A stretch of 64,000 bases of DNA, taken from NCBI GenBank assembly GCA_002197995.1, contig NGZR01000001.1, forward strand, positions 14,031,501 to 14,095,500, in the 5' to 3' direction. How positions within the stretch are numbered: the stretch's first letter is position 1; each line of letters starts with the position of its first letter. The translations under genes and the position numbers were made by a program. Below are positions 13,429-23,592 of the stretch, piece after piece. The stretch comes from Gaeumannomyces sp. JS-464 (taxonomy: Eukaryota; Ascomycota; Sordariomycetes; Magnaporthales; Magnaporthaceae). The notes below the pieces were generated by a model. The model was given only the letters and a program-made list of their open reading frames with translations. It ran no database searches and was not told where the DNA came from.

Positions 13429-14251
13429 CACTCAAAAAACCGTCCGTGTGGGACAGCCCGGGAAGTTTAGTAATCGAACGATTTGTGGACGGCTTCTCCC
13501 GGCAGTCTCCATTCTGATCTTCTATTAGGGTTCGAACTATCGAACGCTACATTTGCAGCACCTGAGGGCATGCATGGCCTGCAGCCGTATTCGGTATCCG
13601 GTGAGTTGGGCAGCATGGGGACAGTATGTAGAACAACGGAAACAAAGGGTCGTTGCGGCCACTAGACCTTTCTCGGAAGAAGGGGAAGAGGAAAAGGTGA
13701 TATCTGATAGATAGTTCAAGGGACCAAATTTGCCTACTGCCGTAAATTGCTTTTCTTCTTTTTTTTTCTTTGTCTCGTCCCTTGATCCCTGGCCCTCCAA
13801 GACGATGGACACATGTAGCCAGTAGAGTGGCGTTCACCGCCAACGCATGGGTGTGGCTCCCAAAGGGCTGGATCGGGGGGGGGGACCCCCTCCAGATGTC
13901 ACGCCCAGGCTGGACGGCAATCCGTCCATGAGCGGACTCACGCAAGTGGCGGGACGGAGGAAGTGAGAGTGATAGAAGCAGAGTAGTCGAGCACAAGAAG
14001 ATCAAGTGAGAGACGAGAGGCCCGACGGCAGCGGTCAGTCTAAACGGCCGGGATGACCAATTATTGTGGCCCAGCTGGCCATAAACGGTGGCAGGAGCTG
14101 CAGAGAGACAGTGTAGGTATTCAAGCAACCAAAAATTACTTGTTACATGCTCTATGTAATATTCATCGAGGGATGCGAGCTTGAGAGCACCTCCCCTCCT
14201 ATCCGTTACGTCGTCAACGTTCAGCATTAAATAGATACAAGAAACAGCTCC
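7171..14251. other. Seven-kilobase spacer without a supportable gene
   Basis: Many frames are open because of GC content, but none has family motifs, sensible splice structure or protein-like composition. The stretch lies upstream of the SFL1-like regulator and downstream of Mcl1. It contains a T28 run (13401-13428), a T-rich tract near 10108, TGATG-type microsatellite at 8412-8435 and several CCTAGGTA-like motifs. A long 5' leader, an upstream regulatory region or non-coding RNA are possible. Confidence 0.5.
13401..13428. repeat. Poly-T run (T28)
   Basis: Uninterrupted run of 28 T following a C-rich stretch, in the spacer upstream of the SFL1-like gene. Such a length is likely to vary and may be mis-sized in the assembly. 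Confidence 0.95.
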
Positions 14252-16950
14252 TCAAAACTCATCATCCTCGTCCATGCTCTCATCCTCCCTCGCAGCCGCG
14301 ACCCGAGCCTCGCCCAGCTCGCGGATTTTGTCGCCTAGGATGTTGAGGCCGTACCTGCCCGCGACCTTGCACGCGGCCTCGATCATGCGGCCGGACCGGT
14401 CGCGCATGAGGCTCACAATCTCGAGCGCCCGCATGCCGCGCTCCTCGCCCTCACGGCACTCGGCCGCCAGCAGCTGCAGCAGCACCTTGTCGATGTCGAC
14501 CTCGACGCGCGCCAGGCTGGCCGCAGTCGCGCGTCTGCTGCTCTTGGACTCGGAAGACGAGCCTGACGACGAGGACTCGGCCTGGCCCAGGAGCTGCGCC
14601 GCCCGGATCGTCTTGAGCATGAACTGCTGCTCGAGTCGCCTCGCCTCGGCGTCCTGGTCTTCCTCTTCCTCCGCGTCCTGGTCCTCGCCGTCGCCGCCCT
14701 CCTGTCTTTTCTTCCTCTTCTTGCCGCCGCCTGGGGCCGAGGTTAGGGGTACCGAGAACTCAAACTCGGACAGCAGCGGGCGCGGGAAGTAGGGATACTG
14801 GTCGCCACCTTTGAGGATGATGCAGTGGAACTTGTTATCCGCCACGGCTATAGGGAAGTATGTCTCCTGCTTCCGACCCGACGCCAGCCGGTCCATCAAC
14901 CGCGTGTCTAGGAGCGGCACCCAGGAGGCGCCGCCCGGCCGTCGCCAGTGGAGCAGCGTCAGGAGAGTTCCGGTAGTGTCGTATATACAAGGGTCCTAGG
15001 AAAGGGGGGGGTGTCAGTCATTTGGCATACCCCCCGTATGTGAATCATGCTCGCGTCGGAGGATCAGGCACTTACACCCTCATCGGAGAAAAACACGCTC
15101 TTGAGCGTCGCGCCCTCAGGCAGAGCGACCGTATCTTCACTCTGGCAGATAACGTCGTTCTTGACATCCTCGATGGAGTACAAGAGGCGCGCGGAGCCGT
15201 CCGGTCCGGCGGGCCCATTGCCAACAGTGAGGACGTAGTCGCGCCAGCTGGCGCACGTCACCATGGGCGAGCTCTTCGGGCGGTAGACGCGGTAGGGGAC
15301 GCCGAAGAGCGTGTAGATGCGAACGTAGCCGGCCGTCGTCGTCACCGTGACGAACGAGTCGCTCAGCGACATGGCCAGGACCGCCTCGCCGGGAGGGAGC
15401 TGAGTGCGCCAGTCGGTCCGCTGCGTCCACGTCTCGTGCGGGCGGTAGAAGATGACAGCCGGCCTGCCGTCCTCGTCGCTACCGTCGGCCGGCTCGCGCG
15501 GAGGGCACGAGAAGAGCGCGCCCTTTTCGTTGAGGCAGGCCTTGTCGTAGAGGAACGTGTCGGTGAAGTGGAAGTCGCGGTGGAACTCGTGGTCGTAGAA
15601 CTCGACCGTCACCGTGTGGTGTGAGTCCTGGTCGACCGTCCACACGAAGCCGACGAGGTTCAGGCACAGGTACTTGCGGTTCCCGCGCCAGGGCGTTGAC
15701 CCAGGCTGGAAGGCTTCGTGGTATGAGAAACGGACCATGTTGGACCGCTTGCTGGCATGCTCGGCGTAGCCGGTGCCGTCATGCGGCCGTTTGCCATTGC
15801 TATTGAGCGTGTACCCAGCACCATCGTCGTCCACGACAAAGTCATCGTCATCCCCGGGTATGCCTCCGCCAAAAGAGTCTAGCGAGTCCGGCGTGCCTTG
15901 CCTTGGCCGCTGGGGTATTGCGACCTCGGTCCGACCGCCTTCCATTAGCCCACGCCTCCCGTTGGCCGACGCCTCGCTCAGCGGATCATGGAAAAAAGGG
16001 GATGGCTGCATGGGCAGCTGCAGCAGTGGGGTGAACTGCGAGGACATGAAATCCGAGCAGATGAAGACCTCGCCGGCAAAGGTAGTGAAGGATAGTATGT
16101 TTTTAGAAGGATGCCATGAGATATCCATGACCTTGGTGGCCTCGTGCCTCGCGATGACGGACTGGTCCTTGGTTTGCCACACTAGAAGCTTGCCGTCCTT
16201 GGCAGCGGTCGCAAGCAGGGCGCCGTTGGGCGACCAGGCGATGGCCGTGACATCACCCTCGTGGCCGTTGGCGAACACACGCTGTTTCTCCCAGTCATTT
16301 TTGGACACAACCTGGATGTCGCGGGTTGGAGTGGCGACGGCAAAGGCCCGGCCGTCAGGGTGCCAGGCGGGCAGGGCCGAGGTCTCAGATTCGAGGTCGA
16401 GGGAGCCGATGACGCCGTCGATCTTGCGGATCAGCTCGGGCTGGTCCGAGGTCAGCGAGTAGACGTAGACGACACCGTCGGTGCATGCGAGGGCTAGCAG
16501 GGCGCCGCGGGGGTCGAAGGCGAGGTGCTTGGTCTGGCGGTTGTGCTCGCGGGCCTGGCGCACGACCGAGGTATCGGCGACGTTGACGATCTTGACGACG
16601 AGCTCGTCGCTGGCGACGGCGCACCACTTGCCGTCGGGGGACAGGGCCAGGTCGCGGATGGGGAGCGGGGTGCGCAGCAGGTAGGACTCGAAGGCGTGCG
16701 TCTCGAGCGAGTAGCGGCTGACGGTGCCGTCCTCGGAGCCGACGACGAAGAAGCCGGCGCCGGCGGCAACGGCTACGTTCTGCTCCGGGCACTCGTCGAT
16801 GTTCTTGGGTTCGCCGTCGGAGCCGGTCTGGTAGCAGCGGATGGTGTTGTTGGAGCCGACGGTCACGAGCTGCCTGCCATCGGGCGAGTACGCGCAGCGC
16901 GTGATTCCCTCGGTGTGCCCCTGGCGCGGGGAGAAGCGGGAGGGCGGCAT
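14252..16950 (-). CDS. mcl1: Mcl1/Ctf4/SepB replisome WD40 protein (AND-1 homologue)
   Basis: Two exons, 15076-16950 and 14252-14995, joined in phase 0 over an 80-nt intron (GTAAGT..CCTAG), give 872 aa, the usual size of fungal Mcl1/SepB. The N-terminal third is a WD40 propeller (HTEGITRCAYSPDGRQLVTV; EGDVTAIAWSPNGALLATAA). An acidic linker (DDDDFVVDDDGAG) follows, then the SepB/Ctf4 central propeller (EAFQPGSTPWRGNRKYLCLN; GYVRIYTLFGVPYRVYRPKS). The C-terminal part has helices and a basic-acidic segment (KKRKKRQ; EEEEDQDAE). The family forms the trimer that links the CMG helicase to DNA polymerase alpha and is needed for sister-chromatid cohesion; in Aspergillus sepB affects septation. No HMG box is seen at the C-terminus, as usual in fungi. 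The frame is intact. Confidence 0.93.
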
Positions 16951-17446
16951 CTTTGCGTTGGTGAATCCGGTCGGTCGGCCCGTCGATGGGAATCCAATGA
17001 TCCTTGGCGACGTCGGCGGCTTGAGGGACGACGACGGTCAAAAGCCCACGACGCGTCTGGGAGTTTTTACGCGTTGAGTGGTCTCCTTGGCCATTAGCCA
17101 ACCACCCCTTGCCGAAGGCCCCGCCTTGGGGTCGGTGCCCCACACCTACCACATCGAGGGGCTCCTGGTCAGAATGAACATTCTCGCGACTCCCGTCCTC
17201 AGATGCAAAATAATAATGATAAAAAATCTATAGCATCTCTAGCTTTCATAGCGCTGCATGCATGTAGCGCTCTGCCTGAGGCAAGATGTCCAAGTCTTCT
17301 GACCCCAGGCATTTCTTTGAATCAGAGCAAGTCCCTCACATCACTCCAGGAATCCTTCCGCCTCGGCGTTGATGCCAAGAGCGGCATGGGCTAGGCTGTA
17401 TCGAAAGGGTACTGTTTCTGACTGAAGTTTTCTGTCCGCAGTGCCC
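16951..17446. promoter_or_regulatory. Divergent promoter region between two WD40 genes
   Basis: About 0.5 kb between the Mcl1 start codon (-) and the first recognisable exon of the WD40 gene (+). It must hold both promoters and the unresolved first exon of the latter. No specific site is recognised with confidence. Confidence 0.45.
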
Positions 17447-18703
17447 AGCAGGCAAAGAGGGAGAGAAGAGATGCAAAGTCTAGCAATAAATATGGCAACC
17501 CCGTAGCTCTCAAGTCCAAGATCCTGGCCGCCATCGCGGATCCACGTTCGTCCTCACCATCGGCCATCTTTGTTGCCGAGTCTGCCGGCTCAGTGAGGCA
17601 TATCAAGCTGAGCGTATGTGTCCAAACCCGCCTTTATAGATACGGTATTCCCGGTAAGAGCAGGGCCTAACACTCCGACGCACAATTAAGGATGAGCCAG
17701 ATACCAAAACGGCATACCGCGGACCGTCCGCCCCCGTAACGTGCGTTGCCGTAGGCGGGGCAGGGGGCAGCACGCTCTTCGCCGGCTCGTGGGACAAGAG
17801 CATCTGGTCCTGGGACCTTGCCACGGGCCAGCAAGGGCGCAAATACACAGGCCATACCGACTTCGTCAAGACCGTCGTCTGCGCCAGGCTATCCTCCAAC
17901 AGCAGGGACGTCCTCATCAGCGGCGGCGCCGACAAGCGCATCATCGTCTGGGACGTCGCCACCGGCAAGGAGCTGCACGTGCTGCAGGATGGCGTGACCA
18001 AGATGCTCGCCGTGCAGCACCTGGCCGTCGACCCGGCGCGCACCACGCCCGACGAGATCCACATCGTCAGCGCCTCGAGCGACCCGAACGTACGCCGGTG
18101 GCGCATCCGGGAGGCCTCGTGGGAGCAGGTCGTGGACGAGGTGCCCGACCCGGCCGGCCCCCGCGGCTCGGACGTCGTCGCGGAGCGCCGGACGCTTCTG
18201 GAGCACGAGACCAGCGTCTACCGGCTCGCGTTCGCGCCCGACGCCGACGGCGAGTCGCTCGACCTGTGGACCGCTAGCGGCGACGGCACGGCCAAGTGCC
18301 TATCGCCGCAGCGCGGCCTCGCCGTACGTCGACTCTTTCGACCACGGCGACCACGTCAAGGCGCTCGCCGTCGTCGGCGGCTGGGCCGTCACGGCGGGCC
18401 GCGACGAGGATCTCAAGTTCTGGGACCGCGCCTCGGGCGAGCTGCACTGCGTCCTCGAGGGCCACTACGACGAGGTCACGGACCTGCTTGTCCTCGCCGA
18501 CGGCCGCCTCTGCAGCGTCAGCATCGACGGCACCGTCAGGACCTGGCCCGTCCTGAGGGCGCAGCTGGACGCGCTCGTCACGGAGCAGCGGGAGGCCGCG
18601 GAGGGCAAGGCCAAGGAGCCAGAGGCCGCCGCGGTGCCCCAGGAAGGGATGCTGTCGGCCGAGGAGGAGGCGCGAGCTCGCGGCCTTGATGGATGACGAC
18701 TGA
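17447..18703 (+). CDS. WD40-repeat protein of unknown role (5' exon unresolved, frameshifted)
   Basis: The visible protein starts within ...SSNKYGNPVALKSKILAA, is spliced at 17614-17690 (GTATGT..TTAAG) and continues with WD40 blades: LFAGSWDKSIWSWDLATG; LISGGADKRIIVWDVATG; IVSASSDPNVRRWRI; LWTASGDGTAKCLS. After about 18312-18325 the reading frame must move by one base to continue into YVDSFDHGDHVKALAVVGG, TAGRDEDLKFWDRASGE and VSIDGTVRTWPV. A second one-base shift near 18671 would give the ELAALMDDD ending that I expect for this fungal family, with the stop at 18701; without it the frame ends at 18694 as RARGLDG. I recognise a conserved fungal family but no assigned function. The initiator Met probably lies in an upstream exon near 17200-17400. 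Confidence 0.75.
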
Positions 18704-20498
18704 GAATGGGCCCGTCGGGATTCCCGGTACCAAAACTCGGGGGCGGAAGGTTGTGGTGAGGCAATTTGGCGAACAACCCCTCGTAGTCGTGGATACTATA
18801 TGCCAAGGCTCCAAGACACCCAAGCGCTCGCTCGTGCATCATGACATGCACATGTCCGTCTTGCTCCTTTTCGCATTCGTATTAGAAAGGATGGGTAATC
18901 CATTGGACCAGGCCGGTCTCGTTCGGGGCGCTCGGAATCTACATGTACTATACCCCGGCGTCTGTTGTAGTGAACCTTCTGATTCGGCCACGAGCGTGAC
19001 GCAGTCTTTACTTTTTCATCACAAGCGGTTACTAACTTTTTCTTCGGAGTTGCTGGTAAGGGAGACATGATACCAGTCAGTGCCCTCTTGCGCGGCTGGA
19101 AGCTAGGTATGTTATCTGGGACGCAGGTGGTCTGTGTTCGTCGCCAACGGGACCAAAGCGCATAGCAACGTGATTTCTCTCGTATCGCGCCAAACCTGCA
19201 GGACAAAGGCGGCTTCGGCTCGGTGCGGCGGACGAACGGGTTCGCCTCTGAGCCAATGTTGCAGTAGCCGGTCCCTAGCGAAGGGTTGAAGCAGTCATCC
19301 CCGACGTTATAACATGTCATTGCGGTAGGGCGACTCGCAGTCACGAAGAGACAAATAATGCTAGTGACGTGATGGAATGGATTTGTGACTGGAACCAACG
19401 TCTTGCTTTTTTCCGGGATCCTCCGCGGCGTTGCGGCTCCTCAGTAGCCCGAGGGATATCGCCTTGCTCCCGCGCGGAGAGTTTCACCCTCCAAGCGCTG
19501 CTTTGGCTGCAGGTTGACCGTAGCACGGCAGGCAAGACGCGCTGCGGCTTTAGGGGGTAGGGAGGATTTCCGGCGAGGCCCTCCTATGTGCGAGTGCATC
19601 ACATCCCCAAGTGCAGCTTGTTAGGTGGCAGGAATCATTTCACAGGCCTGCAGGCAGCCGCGCGCTAGGCTGGGCCTTGTTCCCACCGGCGTCAGACATG
19701 GAATGCGCCGTTACCACTGGTGAGCTCGGGGATCCCCTTGCTCCCCAGTCGCGCATTTGATGGGGTGATTACCAGCAGCCGCTGTGATCGAGATGGATTC
19801 GGGGTCACGTTTAGCGATGTGTTCTCTTGTTCCTGTATGTGCGCGCGACTTTATACATTTATGACAAGCGTCACGCCTGGGCTTCCATGGTCGAGGCCAC
19901 GAAGAAGACTGGGCTGCCTATGTTACTCATGTTGTTCTGTGACGCAACAAGTTCTTGTCAGCACATTCAATCGCCGATGCCATTACGAAATGACACGAGG
20001 AGACCGATGCAGTTATTCAAGAAGCGCCAGTAGGTCGTGTTCTATTTAGTTTGGCTGAACCGCAGCTGCGGGAATCGCGGTGCCAGGAGATTGCAAGCAC
20101 CCGTATACAGTCAGCGGAGAGACATTCAGCGAGAAAACGGGCAAGCGTGCAGGGGAAGGTGGTGATTGGCCCAGGCCGGGGGCATCGTTCCGCATCATTT
20201 CGCTGGCCTCCTGTCGTACAATGAGGCGTATAGGAACGAAACGTAGGGCATGCATGTTTCTCGGCCTGTCCGCCCATGATATTACGGGCATATCCAGGAA
20301 GCCGTGGAAGCATACCAGGTCGCTCGCTACTGGCAACCATGGCCCTGGGCGGGGAGCAAGAGGGTTGAGGAGCTGCGATGGAAGTCGGACAGCGATTGTT
20401 TGCAAGGCGGAGTGGTGGGAGTGATGGGATCCATGCTTCTCGACATCAAATTGATGATCTTTGATCCTGACGACAATCGTAGGTATGCAGTCCTTTGG

Positions 20499-20533
<35 letters not shown>

Positions 20534-21599
20534 TCATCGAGATGTATGCGGCTCAGGGACTCAGGCCAGGTGATTCGGAGTGAGAAGGACAAAGATCTTG
20601 GTGTATACCCTCGCGCCGTCGCGCAATGTGCTATACATACCAGGTACCTGGTATATAGGTACGTATTGATGATTGCCTATACAACCAAGATCCAAGCGTA
20701 CCGCCAAGCTTGGGAACCTCTCAGATGCAGCCAACATGACACAATTCTGGAAAATATAGATTCGTCCGTGAATGGTACCGCCTGGCCTGCAAGGTACTTA
20801 TGCTAGTGGAAGGAAGGCCCAGGGGAAGAAGGGGTAGAAAGAGGGGACCAGGATGACAAGCTATCTGGCGCACGTCCTTTTGCACGTTTGCCCAGGCTGG
20901 GGGATTCGTCTGGGGCTTCTGTGTTGGCAGGAAGGTCGGGCATTGACCTCGCCTGTTCAACCGTCCATGATGCCATCGCTTGAGCTGGGCAAGAAGGACA
21001 GATTACCTTCTCAAGGCACGCTATAATAGGAGACGAGGACCTTCTGCGACGGCCAAACCAAAGACGATCCGCCATAAACGGCAGTCCGTCCGTTCGTTGC
21101 GTCAATTTAATCCTGAAGGAGCGGCCGCTGTCAAACATCAAACCTAGCCAGAGGCCTGGAAGCGTCCGGCCCGGCTGAGGGTGCTGTTTGTGCGTTGCCG
21201 CGGCTAGCTGGCCAAAGGGCTCCGGTCGCGTAACGCGCATGTCTCGTATTTGCCCTGATCCTGGGATGCGTGCTGTTGAATTGCGATGACAGCCTGTTTT
21301 TATGAGCTGAAGTGACAAACTTTTTCCAATGGCGGACCTAGGCTAGAGATAATAGACTGGTGGGTGTTGATCGGCAATGGAGGTTGGGTTCGCACACTGT
21401 GATTGGAGCTTATGGGGGCAAGTGGAACCAGGCTCAGCCCGTCACGGCCATGGACCCTGGTCGCCTGGCAAATCTTGGTTGGCAGGCCCTGCAGGACGGA
21501 ATGCGACCAAGGCCACCGATTCACAAGATGCTTTTGTCTCACTAACCGATAATTCTGCAAGGAAGGCGACGATGCAGCTAGCGGGTCTATCACGGGCGA
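18704..21599. other. Intergenic spacer, possible decayed coding fragment
   Basis: No convincing gene. Two short plus-strand stretches have somewhat protein-like composition, about 19827-20033 and 20297-20490 (EAYQVARYWQPWPWAG; GVMGSMLLDIKLMIFDPDD), but I cannot assign them to a family and they are not joined by clear splice sites. The second ends directly at a G32 run. Confidence 0.45.
20501..20532. repeat. Poly-G run (G32)
   Basis: Uninterrupted run of 32 G on the plus strand between ...CCTTTGGTT and ATCATCGAGATG. Long G tracts can form G-quadruplexes. They are also a known artefact and mis-sizing hazard of sequencing, so the length should not be trusted. Confidence 0.9.
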
Positions 21600-21623
21600 C
21601 TTAAAACAACACCCAAAGCGGAT

Positions 21624-21764
21624 GAGGGAATAAGCCGATGAGGGCATAAAAACTACCAAAAAAGCGTGTCGTATCCCCCTTGCCTAATTTTTTAAAAAGA
21701 TTCACAAATTTAATTAAAAATAGCTATTATTTGCTAAAAAAAAGTAATTACATAATAGTATTAT
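21624..21764 (+). repeat. Direct repeat, left copy
   Basis: Left copy of the about 140-bp repeat flanking the AT-rich element. It shares the core TAAAAACTAC and AAATTTAATTAAAAAT with the right copy and carries its own set of transitions, mainly to A and T in its second half. Confidence 0.7.
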
Positions 21765-22266
21765 AAAAAAAATTAAAAAGCATTTAAGTTTAACGTTGTG
21801 TTTAAAAGGATTAAAAAAGAGATATTAAGTTTAGTTTTAATATAAATAAATTATTAATTAATAAAAAAAATACCTTATACGTACTTTTTACCCACTTTAC
21901 CATTTTACCGCTTAGTGCATAAGTACTTAGTACATTTTTACCACTTATGTTTATTATGGTATAACATTACTTGTTTTTTAATTTTATGCTAAATTTAAAA
22001 TTAAACCGGTTTAATATAATAACGTTTTTAATTTATTTAAAAAAAGCGGCTTTTTTATAATATTTCTTTTAAACCGCTAAATAGTTAGTTAGGAATTTTA
22101 AAATTAGGTTAATTATTAACGGTTTTTTTTTTAAAAAAAACTCGCAAATAAAACAACGAATTAATAAGTTAAAAAAATCTAAAACATTAAGTAAAAAAAA
22201 AGGAAATAAAATTATAATAAACTGTAATCCTTGTTTAAATCGTTATAAAATAATACTTAAAACAAA

Positions 22267-22406
22267 TAAAAAAATAACTTAATAAAAGTATAAAAACTAC
22301 TAAAAAAACGTGTTATATTCCCTTTGTTTAATTTTAAAGAAAGTTTTAAATTTAATTAAAAATGGCCATTGTTTGTTGGAAGGGGTGATTACGTGATAGC
22401 ATTACG
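22267..22406 (+). repeat. Direct repeat, right copy
   Basis: Right copy of the same repeat. Its first half is more mutated (for example AAAAAA where the left copy has GAGGGA), its second half less (GGCCATTGTTTGTTGG). The complementary pattern suggests independent mutation of two once-identical ends. Confidence 0.7.
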
Positions 22407-22409
22407 TGT

Positions 22410-22433
22410 AGGACCGATTATATAATCAGTCCT
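22410..22433. repeat. 24-bp near-perfect palindrome
   Basis: Arms AGGACCGATTAT and ATAATCAGTCCT are inverted copies with a single mismatched pair. It lies four bases after the right direct repeat, at the edge between AT-rich and normal DNA. It could be an element end, an insertion target or a chance hairpin. Confidence 0.6.
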
Positions 22434-23592
22434 TGCAGACCTAGGTTGCTTTTTTCTTGCTCCGTCTGCCTGCTTCACTTGGTCGCGGTCACAGTCGACG
22501 GGCGGTCCCTGGAGTCCATTGAGCCTTCGGCTAGGCGGCAAGCCCTCGTGTTTAGTCAACACAATGGCCAAATATCTTGCTCAGTTTCATTTTCTGGCTT
22601 TGCCCTAAAACGTGGTGGCGATCGAGCCAACCATGTCCACCCGCTGCTGAATTCTCCGGACCCCATATTCCAGTCACCAACAGGGGACAAGGGAGGAATG
22701 GATAGTATGTGCACCACTACCGGCCTAGCCCAGCCCTTCATGCGCCGGGCGCTTGCTTGGAAGCCTCATCTGCCTCCAGAACCGCCTCCAATCAGTGCCA
22801 CCATTCCATTCTGTTTTTCCCTTTATGTCCCCTAGCGTTTCACCGCGCCGGCGTGCCCCCTGGTCTAGCTTGGCCTAGTCTGAGCCCCGAGATACCACGC
22901 TGGCTGGTCGCTTCGAGTCCCGAGGCGACGACTGCTGGGGGCCAAGGACGGTGTCACGGCACAAACCTCGTGGATGAGGCCTGAACATGACATTTCCTCC
23001 TTTCTCTGGTGCCCCTCCTAGTGTCGAGTCGGTTCCCCATGTCTAGGGCCAGGCGCCCTGTCTCATCCCTCGTTGGTCTGAACGCCGTTATCAAAGTGCG
23101 AGCGAGGTACCAGAGAGGGCTGCCATGTACCTGCCGAAGTAGACGCCGGGGACGCGGGCAAACACCCACATACACTACGTACCGTTGAACCTACCTCGTG
23201 TCCGTCTTCCACAGCTGCTCCACGCTTGGGTGTGTCTTGTTTTCCCCTCTTATCTTCCTCCTTGCTTTTCTATCTGCCTTGTTTTCTTCCGTGCTCCCCG
23301 CCATACCGACCCGCAACATTGATCGCCGCCGGTTCCAAACTGCCGTCGTGTTTTTCTCCTGAGCGTTGATTCCGCACATTCACCGTGCCCATCTCGGTCC
23401 AGGGACGCCGCCACAAACCGAGTCTTGGTACTTCGGCGCTTGCTATTGGGACGACCGCCACCCACTCGTGGCCATCCTGTAACCAGACTCGAGTCCTCCC
23501 GGGTTATCTACAGCGTTGCTTACCGGCGTCTCTTCTATCTACCGTCCTCTTCGGGCCGGCCGTCATCGGGTCCCCGGCCTTCCCGCGGCATC
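22434..23592. promoter_or_regulatory. Upstream region of the conserved fungal gene
   Basis: Normal GC content returns abruptly. C/T-rich tracts near 23190-23330 (CTTGTTTTCCCCTCTTATC) are typical of fungal core promoters and 5' leaders before the start at 23593. No gene is seen here. Confidence 0.4.

Larger units (their letters stand above)
21624..22406. mobile_element. RIP-degraded AT-rich element with direct terminal repeats
   Basis: A block of about 0.7 kb is extremely A/T-rich in a GC-rich neighbourhood. It is bounded by two direct copies of an about 140-bp sequence (21624-21764 and 22267-22406). The copies differ almost only by C/T and G/A transitions; examples are GCGTGTCGTATCCCCC against ACGTGTTATATTCCC, and ATAATAGTATTA against GTGATAGCATTA. 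Such transitions in duplicated DNA are the mark of fungal repeat-induced point mutation. The arrangement suggests a small LTR-type element or TRIM, or the ends of a deleted retrotransposon. No coding frame survives. The identity of the element is inference. Confidence 0.7.
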
